From an uncultured Spirochaetaceae bacterium (lineage in GTDB: Bacteria > Spirochaetota > Spirochaetia > Treponematales > Treponemataceae), in the NCBI GenBank assembly GCA_902789325.1, contig CADANN010000014.1:1-49958 (forward strand): a DNA stretch of 49,958 bases, in the 5' to 3' direction. A program made the position numbers and the translations under genes. Below, in pieces: positions 31,912-41,033 of this stretch (within the stretch, counting starts at the first letter, position 1; the number at the start of each line of letters is the position of its first letter). The notes below the pieces were generated by a model. It did no database searches and was not told the origin of the DNA. It worked only from the letters and a program-made list of their open reading frames with translations.

Positions 31912-34152
31912 ATGAAGAATTTTCTCAAACATAATCTTCTAAACAGCATCAGAACTCCCTCATTTGTTATTATTTCAATTCTTTTTGAAGTCTTCATTGC
32001 CATCAACTTTTTTATCCGTCAGCAGTTTTTTACCGGTTCTGGAACTACAGACCTGATTCTCTTTTTCTCTGCAGTTCCATATATCTGTATAATTGCAGTG
32101 CCAGCTCTCTGCTATAAGCAGAGTTTTAGTATTTATGATGATTTTATTCCGCTTTCGACTCTAAAACGAGAGGCTGCTCTTTTTCTTACACGACTGATTT
32201 TATTCTGCCTTCAACTTGTACTTTTGATTCCTGCAATTCTCCTTGTAAATCTTTTTGGCACCACAGACGGAGGCCAGATTTTTACAAGCCTGATTTGTCT
32301 TGTTTTTTACGGAGCAGCAGTAATTTCTTTGTGCGGCTTTATTCAAACTGCTATTTCTAACAAGGTTTCAAGCCTTATAATCAGTGCGCTTGTGCTCGGC
32401 ATTTTCAACAGTGCACATCTTTTTGCAGTTTATGTAAATCTCCCGGATTTTCTTATAAGCCTTGCACGCAGCCTGAGTTTTGCCTGGCATTTTGATGCTG
32501 CAGGAAAAGGACTGCTGGATACACGCGACATTCTCTGGCTGGCAGGCACAGCAGCCTTTTTCCTTTTCCTGAGTGATACAACAATCCAGATAAAAAAGGG
32601 CAGACACTTCAGTAAAAATCTGAAGCTCCGTCACATTCTGCTTCCTCTAATCAGCCTTCTTGTTATGCTGAACGGAAGCCGCTGGTACACAAGAATCGAT
32701 TTTTCTAAAAACAAAACTTATTCAATTTCTAAATATACAAAATCACTTATTAGCCACATTGAAAGCCCGGTAAAAATCACTTACTACCGCTCATCTTCAA
32801 TTGCAAAGCTCTATCCTCAAATTCGCGATGTAGCTGATTTCCTCACTGAATATGCAGAGCAAAGCCACAAAATCAGCCTGATTATAAAAGATCCTGATAA
32901 GGATGCTCAAAGCCGCACAATGCTTGAAAACTACGGAATTGCAAGCCAGCAGCTGCGCACCGTCTCAGGCACTTCTACAGAGTTCCTCACAGTCTATTCC
33001 GCCATCGTCATTGAACAGGAAGGCAACGCAGAAACAATTCCATTCACCATGGCAGCAAATACTCTGGAATACGATTTGGACGGCCGCCTGCGCCACCTGA
33101 TTTCCGGACAGGCACGAACTGTAAATATCATCGTTGGAAACGGAATGAGTCTTTCAGACGATTACGGTTATGTAATTCCGTGGCTGCAGTCTCAGGGCTT
33201 TGTATGTAATCCGCTTTATATTGAAGACCCGGCCTTTGCCGATGAGCTCGCTTCATCAACTGGTCCACTTTTTGTAATCGGCGACAGCCAAATTAAAATA
33301 GAAGAGGCAATTGCCATAGAAGATTATATTTTAAGGGGGAAGGGAACAGCTCTTTTTGCAATCAGTCCTTATGTAACTGATATTGAAAACAGCTGGTATA
33401 TGACTCAGGCACAGCATACAAATCTTATAGAACTGATTGAACATTGGGGCGTAACCTTCCTTCCGCGAATTGCAGCAGATATTTCTTGTGCAAGAATCAC
33501 AATGTATGCAGACGATAACAATCAGACAAGTCTGATTAATTATCCACTCTGGATTTCTCTTTTACAGCAGAAAAACAGCCCGCTTGGAATGACTCTTTTC
33601 TGGCCAACTGTGCTTGAACTTGCTGATGATGAAAACATTATTCCGTATCTTTCAACAAGCCCCGCAAGCTACTTCTTTGAGCCAGACCTTCAGAGCAAGG
33701 ACAAACTTATAGAAACAAATCCTTTTATACTCAACGACGCGATAACCAGTTCTGGAGCTACTACCTCAACTCCACGAGGAACTCAAATTATAGGAGCACA
33801 AATCACAGGTCCACTCGAAGGACTTTACACAACGGGCCGCATAGAAAACCAGAATATCATTGTAATTCCTGATCAGTATTTTGTAAGTTCTCTTATGAAC
33901 GGCTATATTGGTGGCGAAACCGGCGACTATAGAAACTTTGAGTTCCTCACAAACGTGCTCTTAAAACTCAATGGAGAAGAGGAACTTGCTACATTGCATA
34001 GCCGTACAAGCCGCGACACAAGCCTTTACAAGGTAACTGATATAGTGCAATTCAATACCTTGCGCCTCATCACCTGTATCATCCTGTTTGTGATTTTGCC
34101 GCTTTTACTCATCGCTATCGGGGTAATTTTGAATGTTAAACGAGAAAAATAG
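31912..34152 (+). CDS. Fused ABC-2 permease and GldG-like auxiliary domain
   Basis: 746 residues. Residues ~1-250 have six or seven membrane segments like an ABC-2/GldF permease. After a further membrane segment near 250, residues ~265-700 form a large extracytoplasmic domain of the GldG type (YSISKYTKSLISHIESPVKITYY, VADFLTEYAEQSHKISL, DPDKDA). A single membrane helix (LITCIILFVILPLLLIAIGVIL) and a basic tail end the protein. In gliding bacteroidetes GldF and GldG are separate; here one polypeptide. Role in spirochaetes unknown. The next gene starts inside its 3' end (20-base overlap). Confidence 0.85.
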   Translation: MKNFLKHNLLNSIRTPSFVIISILFEVFIAINFFIRQQFFTGSGTTDLILFFSAVPYICIIAVPALCYKQSFSIYDDFIPLSTLKREAALFLTRLILFCLQLVLLIPAILLVNLFGTTDGGQIFTSLICLVFYGAAVISLCGFIQTAISNKVSSLIISALVLGIFNSAHLFAVYVNLPDFLISLARSLSFAWHFDAAGKGLLDTRDILWLAGTAAFFLFLSDTTIQIKKGRHFSKNLKLRHILLPLISLLVMLNGSRWYTRIDFSKNKTYSISKYTKSLISHIESPVKITYYRSSSIAKLYPQIRDVADFLTEYAEQSHKISLIIKDPDKDAQSRTMLENYGIASQQLRTVSGTSTEFLTVYSAIVIEQEGNAETIPFTMAANTLEYDLDGRLRHLISGQARTVNIIVGNGMSLSDDYGYVIPWLQSQGFVCNPLYIEDPAFADELASSTGPLFVIGDSQIKIEEAIAIEDYILRGKGTALFAISPYVTDIENSWYMTQAQHTNLIELIEHWGVTFLPRIAADISCARITMYADDNNQTSLINYPLWISLLQQKNSPLGMTLFWPTVLELADDENIIPYLSTSPASYFFEPDLQSKDKLIETNPFILNDAITSSGATTSTPRGTQIIGAQITGPLEGLYTTGRIENQNIIVIPDQYFVSSLMNGYIGGETGDYRNFEFLTNVLLKLNGEEELATLHSRTSRDTSLYKVTDIVQFNTLRLITCIILFVILPLLLIAIGVILNVKREK

Positions 34153-35044
34153 CTCAAATTTCACTAAAAATAACAAAATACTCATTGTACTTGCTGCATT
34201 TCTGGCAGCACTCTATATTCTGTCTTTTACCCGCAGTTGCACTTCAAAAGACAGCCGCGAAAAAACCAAGACCTCTCTTGTAAATCAAAAATATAAGGAT
34301 TCTATAACAAGCTTCGAACTTCAGGATGCTACAGGAAGCCTTACAATCACAAACAAAGGCAGCTTCTGGACAGTCGGCACGTTGCCAGCCTCAAACGAAC
34401 GTATGCAATCCTTTATAAATAACTTAATAACCATTCGCAACTTGTATAAAATATCAGACAAAATCAACAAAAACAGCACACTCGGCCTCACAACAGGCAC
34501 AGAGTTCCACTTAAAGTATTCCACCCAAGACACATCCCACGAGCTTATTTTTGGTAATCAGGATTTTTCGCTTTCATCACGCTATATGATGACAGAAAAA
34601 AGCACACAGGTTTACGAAATTGATTCTTCTCTGGATACTTATCTTACAACCTCAGTTCAAAACTGGGCAGAGCCATTTATAGTTTCACAGTTAGTTTTTG
34701 GAAAGATCACATCCCAGGACATTCAACGCACACAGGTAATAAATCAAAATCATCTTACTTCAATTTCTGACACCCAGAAACTTCTAGATTTAAGACATGG
34801 CGGAATACCAGGAGAAGAAGAATTGTTATCAGCTCTCCAAAACAGCAAAACTCCTGATACCACAATCACACTTGAACTTGGAAACAAAAATGAAATTGAA
34901 TTAAAAATCTATCCGACAAAAAGCGAGAATGAATACATCGTCATGACCGAATATCACAAACAGAAAGGCGACTCACCTTATTACACATCTGTTTCAAAAA
35001 TCAGCAGCTGGACTTACAACAAAATCAAAGAAATCACATTGTAA
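34133..35044 (+). CDS. DUF4340 domain protein linked to the GldFG-type transporter
   Basis: 303 residues. A membrane anchor near 15-33 (ILIVLAAFLAALYILSFT) is followed by a beta-rich extracytoplasmic domain with the DUF4340 patterns: KDSITSFELQDATGSLTITNKGSFWTVG, NNLITIRNLYKISDKINKN and ELIFGNQDF. These proteins regularly accompany GldG-like transporters. The 3' end overlaps the convergent CPBP gene by 31 bases, so the transcripts must overlap. Confidence 0.85.
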   Translation: MLNEKNSSNFTKNNKILIVLAAFLAALYILSFTRSCTSKDSREKTKTSLVNQKYKDSITSFELQDATGSLTITNKGSFWTVGTLPASNERMQSFINNLITIRNLYKISDKINKNSTLGLTTGTEFHLKYSTQDTSHELIFGNQDFSLSSRYMMTEKSTQVYEIDSSLDTYLTTSVQNWAEPFIVSQLVFGKITSQDIQRTQVINQNHLTSISDTQKLLDLRHGGIPGEEELLSALQNSKTPDTTITLELGNKNEIELKIYPTKSENEYIVMTEYHKQKGDSPYYTSVSKISSWTYNKIKEITL

Positions 35045-35694
35045 ACAAAATGTGCCGCAACACATGGCCACAAGCGACAAGTCTTTTTATAACACAATCT
35101 CAAAATCAGATGGGCAAGGGCAGCATTTAAAACTGAAATCCAGCCCATATATAAATGCGCAAAGGCAAAGCACAAAAGCCCTAGTAATTCACACAGAATA
35201 CGACTTCCTCGCCATTGCTTTTTTCTTTTAACAATACTGAACAATTCATCAGAAAAATAAAACCTGTATAAAACTTCTTCGTAAAAAGCAGCACATCCAA
35301 AATTGACAAGGCAGAACAACCATTGCAAAACACCAGAAGGTTTTACAACCAGAAAATCACCATCAAAAAAACCGGTAACTTCAGACAAAAAGCGGCAGAA
35401 TAAAGAAATTGCAAAAAGCATTCCAAAGGTAAAAACAACAGGAAAAATAATCAGCTTCTGCCATACCGTTGCAGCTGTCACAAGGCCATCAGCGTTATTA
35501 ACTTTTTTCTCGTAATAAAAAAATAAAAGTACGCCGCTAAAAAGTGCAAGCAAAATCTGATACCAGGGAAATCCCCATGAATTGAACAAAGGTCTGTCAA
35601 TTGAGGGCACAGATGCAAAGAAAGGAGGTACTATAAATAAGAAAAAAATAAGCAAAAAAACTGCTATATCCGATAATAAAGTATGCTTTTTCAT
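35014..35694 (-). CDS. CPBP family intramembrane glutamic endopeptidase
   Basis: 226 residues with six or seven membrane segments. The catalytic motifs of the CAAX/CPBP family are visible: EEVLYR near 139 (EExxxR), FAFAHLYMGW near 175 (FxxxH) and a later ALAHLILR and CVAAHFVYN (HxxxN/B). Members cleave prenylated or other membrane-bound substrates, or mature bacteriocins. No neighbour suggests a substrate here. Converges on the DUF4340 gene with a 31-base overlap; divergent from the PilZ gene. Confidence 0.9.
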   Translation of the reverse strand: MKKHTLLSDIAVFLLIFFLFIVPPFFASVPSIDRPLFNSWGFPWYQILLALFSGVLLFFYYEKKVNNADGLVTAATVWQKLIIFPVVFTFGMLFAISLFCRFLSEVTGFFDGDFLVVKPSGVLQWLFCLVNFGCAAFYEEVLYRFYFSDELFSIVKRKKQWRGSRILCELLGLLCFAFAHLYMGWISVLNAALAHLILRLCYKKTCRLWPCVAAHFVYNVISLILL

Positions 35695-35702
35695 TTCTTT
35701 TA

Positions 35703-35720
35703 TGCTATAATTGTATTATA
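35703..35720. promoter_or_regulatory. Face-to-face divergent -10 boxes between the CPBP and PilZ genes
   Basis: The plus-strand extended -10 TGCTATAAT (35703-35711) and a minus-strand TATAAT (35720-35715) lie three bases apart in a near-palindrome. Only one direction can probably be opened at a time, so the two genes may be expressed reciprocally. Confidence 0.5.
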
Positions 35721-35737
35721 ATCAAAAAGAGGGAATT

Positions 35738-36997
35738 TTGTACACAGTAACATTTTTAATAATTGTATTAGTTATTCTTGCCGCTTTTGGGGCCGTCTAC
35801 ACAACCTTTAAGCCCCGCATTAATTTTTTTATAACCGGACTTGATTCCGGATTCTCTTTTTCTGAAATTTCGCTTTTATGGAATGCCGCCGAACTGTGTA
35901 ATCTTGAACAGCCAACCTCTCTCTTTTTCTCAATGGCATCTCTTACAAAATGCATGACTCAGATATCAAACATGACAAGTGCTGATAATTCTCAGAAGAA
36001 TCAGGTTTTGATGTCTAAGCTTTTTAATTACCGTACAAAAATTCAGAATGAAGCAGACGACAAAAAAGGTATGACCACAACTCATTCTCTGGACAAGGGA
36101 CAGACCTTAAGAATCATCTGGCCGGGCAAAGGCGTTTTTACTTCTGAAATCGTAGGAAATGGAAATCAGCTTGTTATTAATGTTCCACGCCAGAAAAATC
36201 TGATTCCATATTCTGCAGAAGATTGGGTTGGTAAGGTTATAAGCATCTATCTCTGGAGAAAGGGTGATGCTCGTTACGTATTTGATACAACAGTTACACA
36301 GGCCGGACTCTTTCTTGGTAAGTCGGCTCTGTTTATTAAACATTCGGCAAATCTTACACGTACACAAAAAAGAAAGGCTGTTCGCCTTAAGTGTCAAATT
36401 TACGGAATGTTGTATATCATCAAAAAAGACACAGTTGAAGTAAACGCAATTGAAACACAGAACGGTTACCGCTGTCTGATTGAAGATATTTCTGAATGTG
36501 GTGCCCTTATCCGCATTGGTGGAAAAGGTGCTCAGAATGTAAGAATCAAACTGCAGTTTAATATTCAGAATAAATTGATTTTGATGGTTGGTATTGTTCG
36601 AACAGTTGAATTTAACGAAGAACAGAATCAGTCACTTTTGCATTTTGAATGTACACATATTGAAACTTCTATGCGAAACGAAGTTTTGAAGTTTGTTTAT
36701 AATATGCTGCCTCAGAGCGAAAAAGAGGTTCTTGAAGCTCTTGAACAGACTGAAACAGATGAAAAGGATGCTCTTGATACCGCAACACCAGATGCTACAG
36801 GAGATGCAACCGCAGATGCAAAACCAGTTCCGGATTCCGCTCAAATACAGGAAGCCGTAGATCAGGCAAAGGCTGCATTGGCCGCTGAAAATCAACAGGC
36901 AGCACAAAATACAGGAACAGAGAGTTTATCAACAGCATCAAAAAATTCAGATGATGATGTAACCGATGACGAAATTAATGTTTTTCAAGGAATGTAG
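35738..36997 (+). CDS. Membrane-anchored PilZ domain protein (c-di-GMP binding)
   Basis: 419 residues from a TTG start. An N-terminal membrane segment (FLIIVLVILAAFGAVYTTF) is followed by a soluble region and a PilZ domain near 210-330: RTQKRKAVRLKC supplies the RxxxR motif and EDISECGALI the DxSxxG-type motif, both needed to bind cyclic di-GMP. The last ~70 residues are a low-complexity tail rich in A, D, T and E. The TTG at 35711 lies inside the promoter, whereas 35738 follows GAGGGA and the predicted transcription start, so 35738 is preferred. Possibly affects motility or envelope. Confidence 0.85.
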   Translation: MYTVTFLIIVLVILAAFGAVYTTFKPRINFFITGLDSGFSFSEISLLWNAAELCNLEQPTSLFFSMASLTKCMTQISNMTSADNSQKNQVLMSKLFNYRTKIQNEADDKKGMTTTHSLDKGQTLRIIWPGKGVFTSEIVGNGNQLVINVPRQKNLIPYSAEDWVGKVISIYLWRKGDARYVFDTTVTQAGLFLGKSALFIKHSANLTRTQKRKAVRLKCQIYGMLYIIKKDTVEVNAIETQNGYRCLIEDISECGALIRIGGKGAQNVRIKLQFNIQNKLILMVGIVRTVEFNEEQNQSLLHFECTHIETSMRNEVLKFVYNMLPQSEKEVLEALEQTETDEKDALDTATPDATGDATADAKPVPDSAQIQEAVDQAKAALAAENQQAAQNTGTESLSTASKNSDDDVTDDEINVFQGM

Positions 36998-37016
36998 GAT
37001 ATAAGAGGTGATTTAT

Positions 37017-38201
37017 ATGAAAAAAACACTTTCCCTTATAGTTTTAATGACAATAACTCTTTCAATTTACGCACAGGCAAACGCTCAATCTAGCCGTGTA
37101 AAATTTATAAAAGGAAATATTGCTGATAAAACCGCTGCTGTACGCGAAGCAAATGATTCTGATGCTGCATGGGTATCTGAGCACGCTGTTGATTTCTGTC
37201 TTGAAAATAAAGAACTTCTTGGAAATGACCGTGAATTAGATGGTCTTGCAGTAGCCGCAATACTTTCATATTCTCCGGAAACTGTAAAAAAACAGACTGA
37301 TTTACAAAAGCAAAAACTCACTGATAATTTTATTTCGCTTTTCGCAAACTTCAGCAAAAGCAGCACTGTACAGATTGCCGTAATTTCCAGAACCGTTGCA
37401 CTTAAAGACAGCGTTCCATCTGCACCATTTACAGCGCTTTTAAACAGTTATCTTAAAACAACAGATGTTAAAACTGCAGACAGCGGAGTTTTTAAGGCTT
37501 GTATAAATGCGCTTGAATCAATTGGAAACGATGAATCCTTTAAACTTTTATATGATTTTTATAATGATTCAGCTTATGCCGCATACAAAAAAGAAATTGA
37601 AAAAACAATCATTGCACTTATTCCAAATGCAATGGATGAAGTATTGGCGCTTCTTGATGATGCAGACATGAAGAAAATCTCTTCAATTTTTGCATTGGCA
37701 CAAAAAAATTCACAAATTTCGAAAAAAAATCTCTGTGAGATTTCCGAAAAAGTGCTAAGTGTGTCTATATTATTATTAGACAATTCTTCTGGAACTTCTG
37801 CTGATAATTTAAGGGTTCAGCTTATTGCCCTTGATATTCTCAGCCAGAACAACTGGACAAGAGCATCTGCTTCAGCACTTTCATATTTTCAGACTTCAAA
37901 GAAGCTTTATGAAAAACGAAATATGAGTGAAGATCAGTTTAAAACTGTAATTACTTCTCTCAGAAATATTGCACCGCTTGATGCAGTTACTCCGTTGATC
38001 AGTTACCTTGAAGAATTGAACGACCGCACAGAAAAGGGAAACACTATCTCTTCTGAAATTGCGCTGGCCGTAATCAATACTTTAGGTGCTATCGGCGACA
38101 AGGCTGCATTCGATTCACTGCTTGCTGTAACTTATCTTAATTATGAGGAATCGGTTCTGACTGCTGCCCGAGAAGCACTGTCAGGACTTAGATGGCAGTA
38201 A
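37017..38201 (+). CDS. Secreted HEAT-repeat-like protein
   Basis: 394 residues starting with a signal peptide (MKKTLSLIVLMTITLSIYAQA). The rest is all alpha-helical, with repeated helices such as VTPLISYLEELNDRT...AVINTLGAIGDKAAFDSLLAVTYLNYEESVLTAAREAL at the C-terminus, typical of HEAT-like PBS repeats. It probably scaffolds proteins in the periplasm. AGAGGTG lies before the ATG at 37017, so the GTG at 37008, which is part of that binding site, is not used. Its stop overlaps comEC by ten bases. Confidence 0.78.
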   Translation: MKKTLSLIVLMTITLSIYAQANAQSSRVKFIKGNIADKTAAVREANDSDAAWVSEHAVDFCLENKELLGNDRELDGLAVAAILSYSPETVKKQTDLQKQKLTDNFISLFANFSKSSTVQIAVISRTVALKDSVPSAPFTALLNSYLKTTDVKTADSGVFKACINALESIGNDESFKLLYDFYNDSAYAAYKKEIEKTIIALIPNAMDEVLALLDDADMKKISSIFALAQKNSQISKKNLCEISEKVLSVSILLLDNSSGTSADNLRVQLIALDILSQNNWTRASASALSYFQTSKKLYEKRNMSEDQFKTVITSLRNIAPLDAVTPLISYLEELNDRTEKGNTISSEIALAVINTLGAIGDKAAFDSLLAVTYLNYEESVLTAAREALSGLRWQ

Positions 38202-39454
38202 ACAGTTTATTATCTTATTTCAAAAAACCGGTTTTTCTTTCGGCATTAATCTGTGCTTTTGTTTTTTATTCAGGAGTTTTTTTAATGCCGGATAAACCGG
38301 AAATCTTTTCATTACTTGATACGTCCAGCATTTCCGGCATTTCTGGAAAACTTCTTTCATCACCTGCAAAATCTTCAAACGGCTCTTATTATAGTGCAAA
38401 CTTTTCTTTATCATCAGTTTCAGACAAGAATGATTTTTCTTCATCTGCAAAAGGCCGAATCAAAATCTACATTCCTTCAGAACTTGTAGAAGCTTATTTT
38501 CCGGGTAAATTATATTCTCAAAGTAAAGGCAAAGGTTTTTTATACGAAACAGGTGGTATATATTCTTTTTCTGGAAAACATACAGATAAAGGCTTTTACG
38601 TAAAAAAATGCAACTATGGTGAATGGGACAATAATTTCTCTGGCAAGCTTGCAAAGTTTCGCGCCTTATGCAGGCTTCACTTTAAAAGACTGATGTATGG
38701 CTGGGGCAGTGGAGGCGGACTTCTTTTAGCATTGCTGTGTGGGGCGCGCGAATACACCGACCCGTCCACCCAGGACAATTTCCGCCGCGCGGGCCTCTCC
38801 CACATCTTAGCACTTTCCGGCATGCACCTTTCCATGTTCTCAGCAATAGCAATGTTTTTTGGCAAGCGTGCAGGAATAAAAAAACTTACCTTTGTTCTTC
38901 GCATAATAACGCTGGTCACCTTCGTGTGGTTCGCAGGCTTTTCGCCATCGCTTACACGAGCCTTTATCTGCGCTATGCTGATGTTAGTCGCCGCTATCGC
39001 CGGAGCACTACAGCCAGATATGCTTTCTATTCTTTGTTTTTCTTTTTTATTTCAGAGTGCAATCTGCCCGCAGGATATTCAAGAAACCGCATTCATTCTT
39101 TCGTATGGCGCTTTAGCAGGAATCCTCATTTTCAACAGATTCTTTTACCGCATATACACAAAATTATTCCCACGAATTTTTGCTTCATCTTTATCTGCCG
39201 CCAGCTCAGCTCAAACAATTACAGCGCCAATATCCATAAACATTTTCGGATCCTTCAGCCCGATTGGAATTATCTCTTCGACTATTGTATCACCTGTGGT
39301 TACAGTTTTTATTTACAGCGGGCTCGCCCTTATAATCCTAAGTCTTATATTTCCAATCCTGGCAAAACCTAGTGAATTTTTTATTAATTTGCAGTATACT
39401 TTTATTACTTACATTGTGAAGATATTTTCACAGGTACCAAATTTCAGTTTATAA
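38192..39454 (+). CDS. comEC: ComEC/Rec2-family competence membrane protein, short form
   Basis: 420 residues. After a first membrane segment and a soluble part (OB-fold-like, with KGRIKIYIPSEL), the competence domain begins near 165 with GWGSGGGLLLALLCGAREYT and FRRAGLSHILALSGMHLSMFSAIAMFF, the strongest ComEC signature, and continues with about seven membrane segments. The C-terminal metallo-beta-lactamase domain present in many ComEC proteins is missing, so total length is little over half the usual. It starts within the HEAT gene, and rsmA follows after 14 bases. Confidence 0.85.
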   Translation: MAVNSLLSYFKKPVFLSALICAFVFYSGVFLMPDKPEIFSLLDTSSISGISGKLLSSPAKSSNGSYYSANFSLSSVSDKNDFSSSAKGRIKIYIPSELVEAYFPGKLYSQSKGKGFLYETGGIYSFSGKHTDKGFYVKKCNYGEWDNNFSGKLAKFRALCRLHFKRLMYGWGSGGGLLLALLCGAREYTDPSTQDNFRRAGLSHILALSGMHLSMFSAIAMFFGKRAGIKKLTFVLRIITLVTFVWFAGFSPSLTRAFICAMLMLVAAIAGALQPDMLSILCFSFLFQSAICPQDIQETAFILSYGALAGILIFNRFFYRIYTKLFPRIFASSLSAASSAQTITAPISINIFGSFSPIGIISSTIVSPVVTVFIYSGLALIILSLIFPILAKPSEFFINLQYTFITYIVKIFSQVPNFSL

Positions 39455-39468
39455 CAGCGGAGTCAAAA

Positions 39469-40329
39469 TTGAAGCATCCTGACTACAATTCACCAGCCGA
39501 ACTTAAACAGGTTCTCGACGCAAACGGCTTTTCAATGCAGAAAAAATTCGGACAGAATTTTTTGATTAACGAAGATGCACGCCGTCGTCTTGTTGATGCA
39601 CTTGAACTCACAGAAGGCATGAAGGTTTGGGAAGTAGGTCCGGGGCTTGGAGCCATGACTAACACAATTCTTGAACGTGGAGCAGACCTTACTGTTTTTG
39701 AAATTGACCGCGGTTTTGCTTCCTTAATCAGTGGATTTTTTGAAAATTACACAAAGGCTGGAACCTTCCGTATTATTGAAGGCGATGTTATGAAAACCTG
39801 GAAAGGCCACTTGAAAGAAGCAGGGCAGCCAGACAGATTCTTTGGAAACCTCCCTTACAATATTGCAGCAACAATTATTGCAGATACAATCGAAAATAAT
39901 GTTCGCTTTGAAAAATGTGTTTTCACAGTACAGAAAGAAGTTGCTCAGCGCATGTGTGCAAAGCCTGGTACTGCAGATTATTCTTCATTCTCAGCACTCT
40001 GTCAGTGGGCTTATGATGTAAAGCCTCTCTTAGATTTGGCCGGCGGAAATTTCTGGCCAAAACCAAATGTTGATTCCCGTGCAGTTGTATTTACAAAAAA
40101 AGCTGATTTCCCTTGCTGTAAAAATCCAGAACTGTTTATCAAAATGCAGAGAGCTCTTTTCAGTTCACGCCGTAAAACAGTGCGAAACAATCTTTCACAA
40201 TTCTTGAAGAATAATGATCTCGCAGTTTCCTGTCTTGAAAAAGCAGGCATTGATATTATGAAACGAGCAGAAGTTCTTACACTTCCGGAACTCCTTCATC
40301 TTTCTGATGTAATTGAGGATGCAAAATGA
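39469..40329 (+). CDS. rsmA: 16S rRNA dimethyladenosine transferase
   Basis: Dimethylates two adjacent adenines near the 3' end of 16S rRNA during small-subunit assembly. The 286 residues include GQNFLIN near 28, the SAM motif EVGPGLGAMT near 56, EIDRG, GDVMK and the catalytic NLPYNIA near 128. The C-terminal helical domain ends with VLTLPELLHLSDVI. The start is a TTG, preceded by GCGGAG at a good distance; no closer ATG exists. Coupled to the next gene (ATGA). Confidence 0.96.
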   Translation: MKHPDYNSPAELKQVLDANGFSMQKKFGQNFLINEDARRRLVDALELTEGMKVWEVGPGLGAMTNTILERGADLTVFEIDRGFASLISGFFENYTKAGTFRIIEGDVMKTWKGHLKEAGQPDRFFGNLPYNIAATIIADTIENNVRFEKCVFTVQKEVAQRMCAKPGTADYSSFSALCQWAYDVKPLLDLAGGNFWPKPNVDSRAVVFTKKADFPCCKNPELFIKMQRALFSSRRKTVRNNLSQFLKNNDLAVSCLEKAGIDIMKRAEVLTLPELLHLSDVIEDAK

Positions 40330-41033
40330 GCATAAAAGAAAATCTCGAAAACATCAAATATAAGATTTCTCAGGCTGAAAAAAAATCAGGACGAAAAGAA
40401 GGCTCTGTAAAACTAATGGCCGTTAGTAAGTTTCATCCTGCAGAGGCAGTTGTAGAAGCTTTTGACGCAGGCCAGTTTTTATTTGGTGAAAACCGCGTAC
40501 AGGAAGCTTCTGAAAAATTTCCGCCGTTAATCGAAGCACACCCGGAAATTAACGTTCATATGATTGGACAGCTCCAGTCAAACAAAGTAAAAAAAGCAGT
40601 GACATTCGCTTCCTGCATTCAGTCTGTAGACCGACTTGATTTGCTTAAGGAAATAGAAAAGCAGTGTGCAAAACTCGACCGCACAATCAAAATCTTATTC
40701 GAAGTTCATACCGGCGAAGAATCAAAATCAGGTTATGAATCAGAAGCACTTTTGAGAGAATCAATTGAAGCAGTTGCAAAAGGAGAATTCCCACACATAA
40801 TTCCATGCGGTTTTATGACAATGGCTCCTTTTACAGATGACGAGAAATTAATTAGAAAATCTTTTATTACGCTGCGTGAACTTTCCGAAACACTTCGCCG
40901 TGAATATACAAATCTTCCTTTGACAGAACTTTCTATGGGAATGTCTGGTGATTTTGAAATTGCAATTGAAGAAGGTTCAACACTTGTTCGTGTGGGCACT
41001 GCAATTTTTGGAGAAAGGGATTATTCAAAATGA
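40326..41033 (+). CDS. yggS: YggS family pyridoxal phosphate homeostasis protein
   Basis: 235 residues. The PLP-binding lysine lies in LMAVSKFHP (near 35), with FGENRVQEASEKF near 58, HMIGQLQSNKVKK near 80, FEVHTGEESKSG near 122 and LSMGMSGDFEIAIEEGSTLVRVGTAIFG at the end. These are all hallmarks of the single-domain PLP protein that controls vitamin B6 and amino acid balance. Overlaps rsmA and the next gene by four bases each. Confidence 0.95.
   Translation: MSIKENLENIKYKISQAEKKSGRKEGSVKLMAVSKFHPAEAVVEAFDAGQFLFGENRVQEASEKFPPLIEAHPEINVHMIGQLQSNKVKKAVTFASCIQSVDRLDLLKEIEKQCAKLDRTIKILFEVHTGEESKSGYESEALLRESIEAVAKGEFPHIIPCGFMTMAPFTDDEKLIRKSFITLRELSETLRREYTNLPLTELSMGMSGDFEIAIEEGSTLVRVGTAIFGERDYSK

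Noticed and set aside
35711..35737. Upstream TTG as the start of the PilZ protein
   Set aside because: It overlaps the -10 box and would lie before the predicted transcription start; GAGGGA fits the TTG at 35738.
38737..39372. 211-residue open frame on the plus strand
   Set aside because: Out-of-frame shadow inside comEC, which has clear membrane segments and family motifs.
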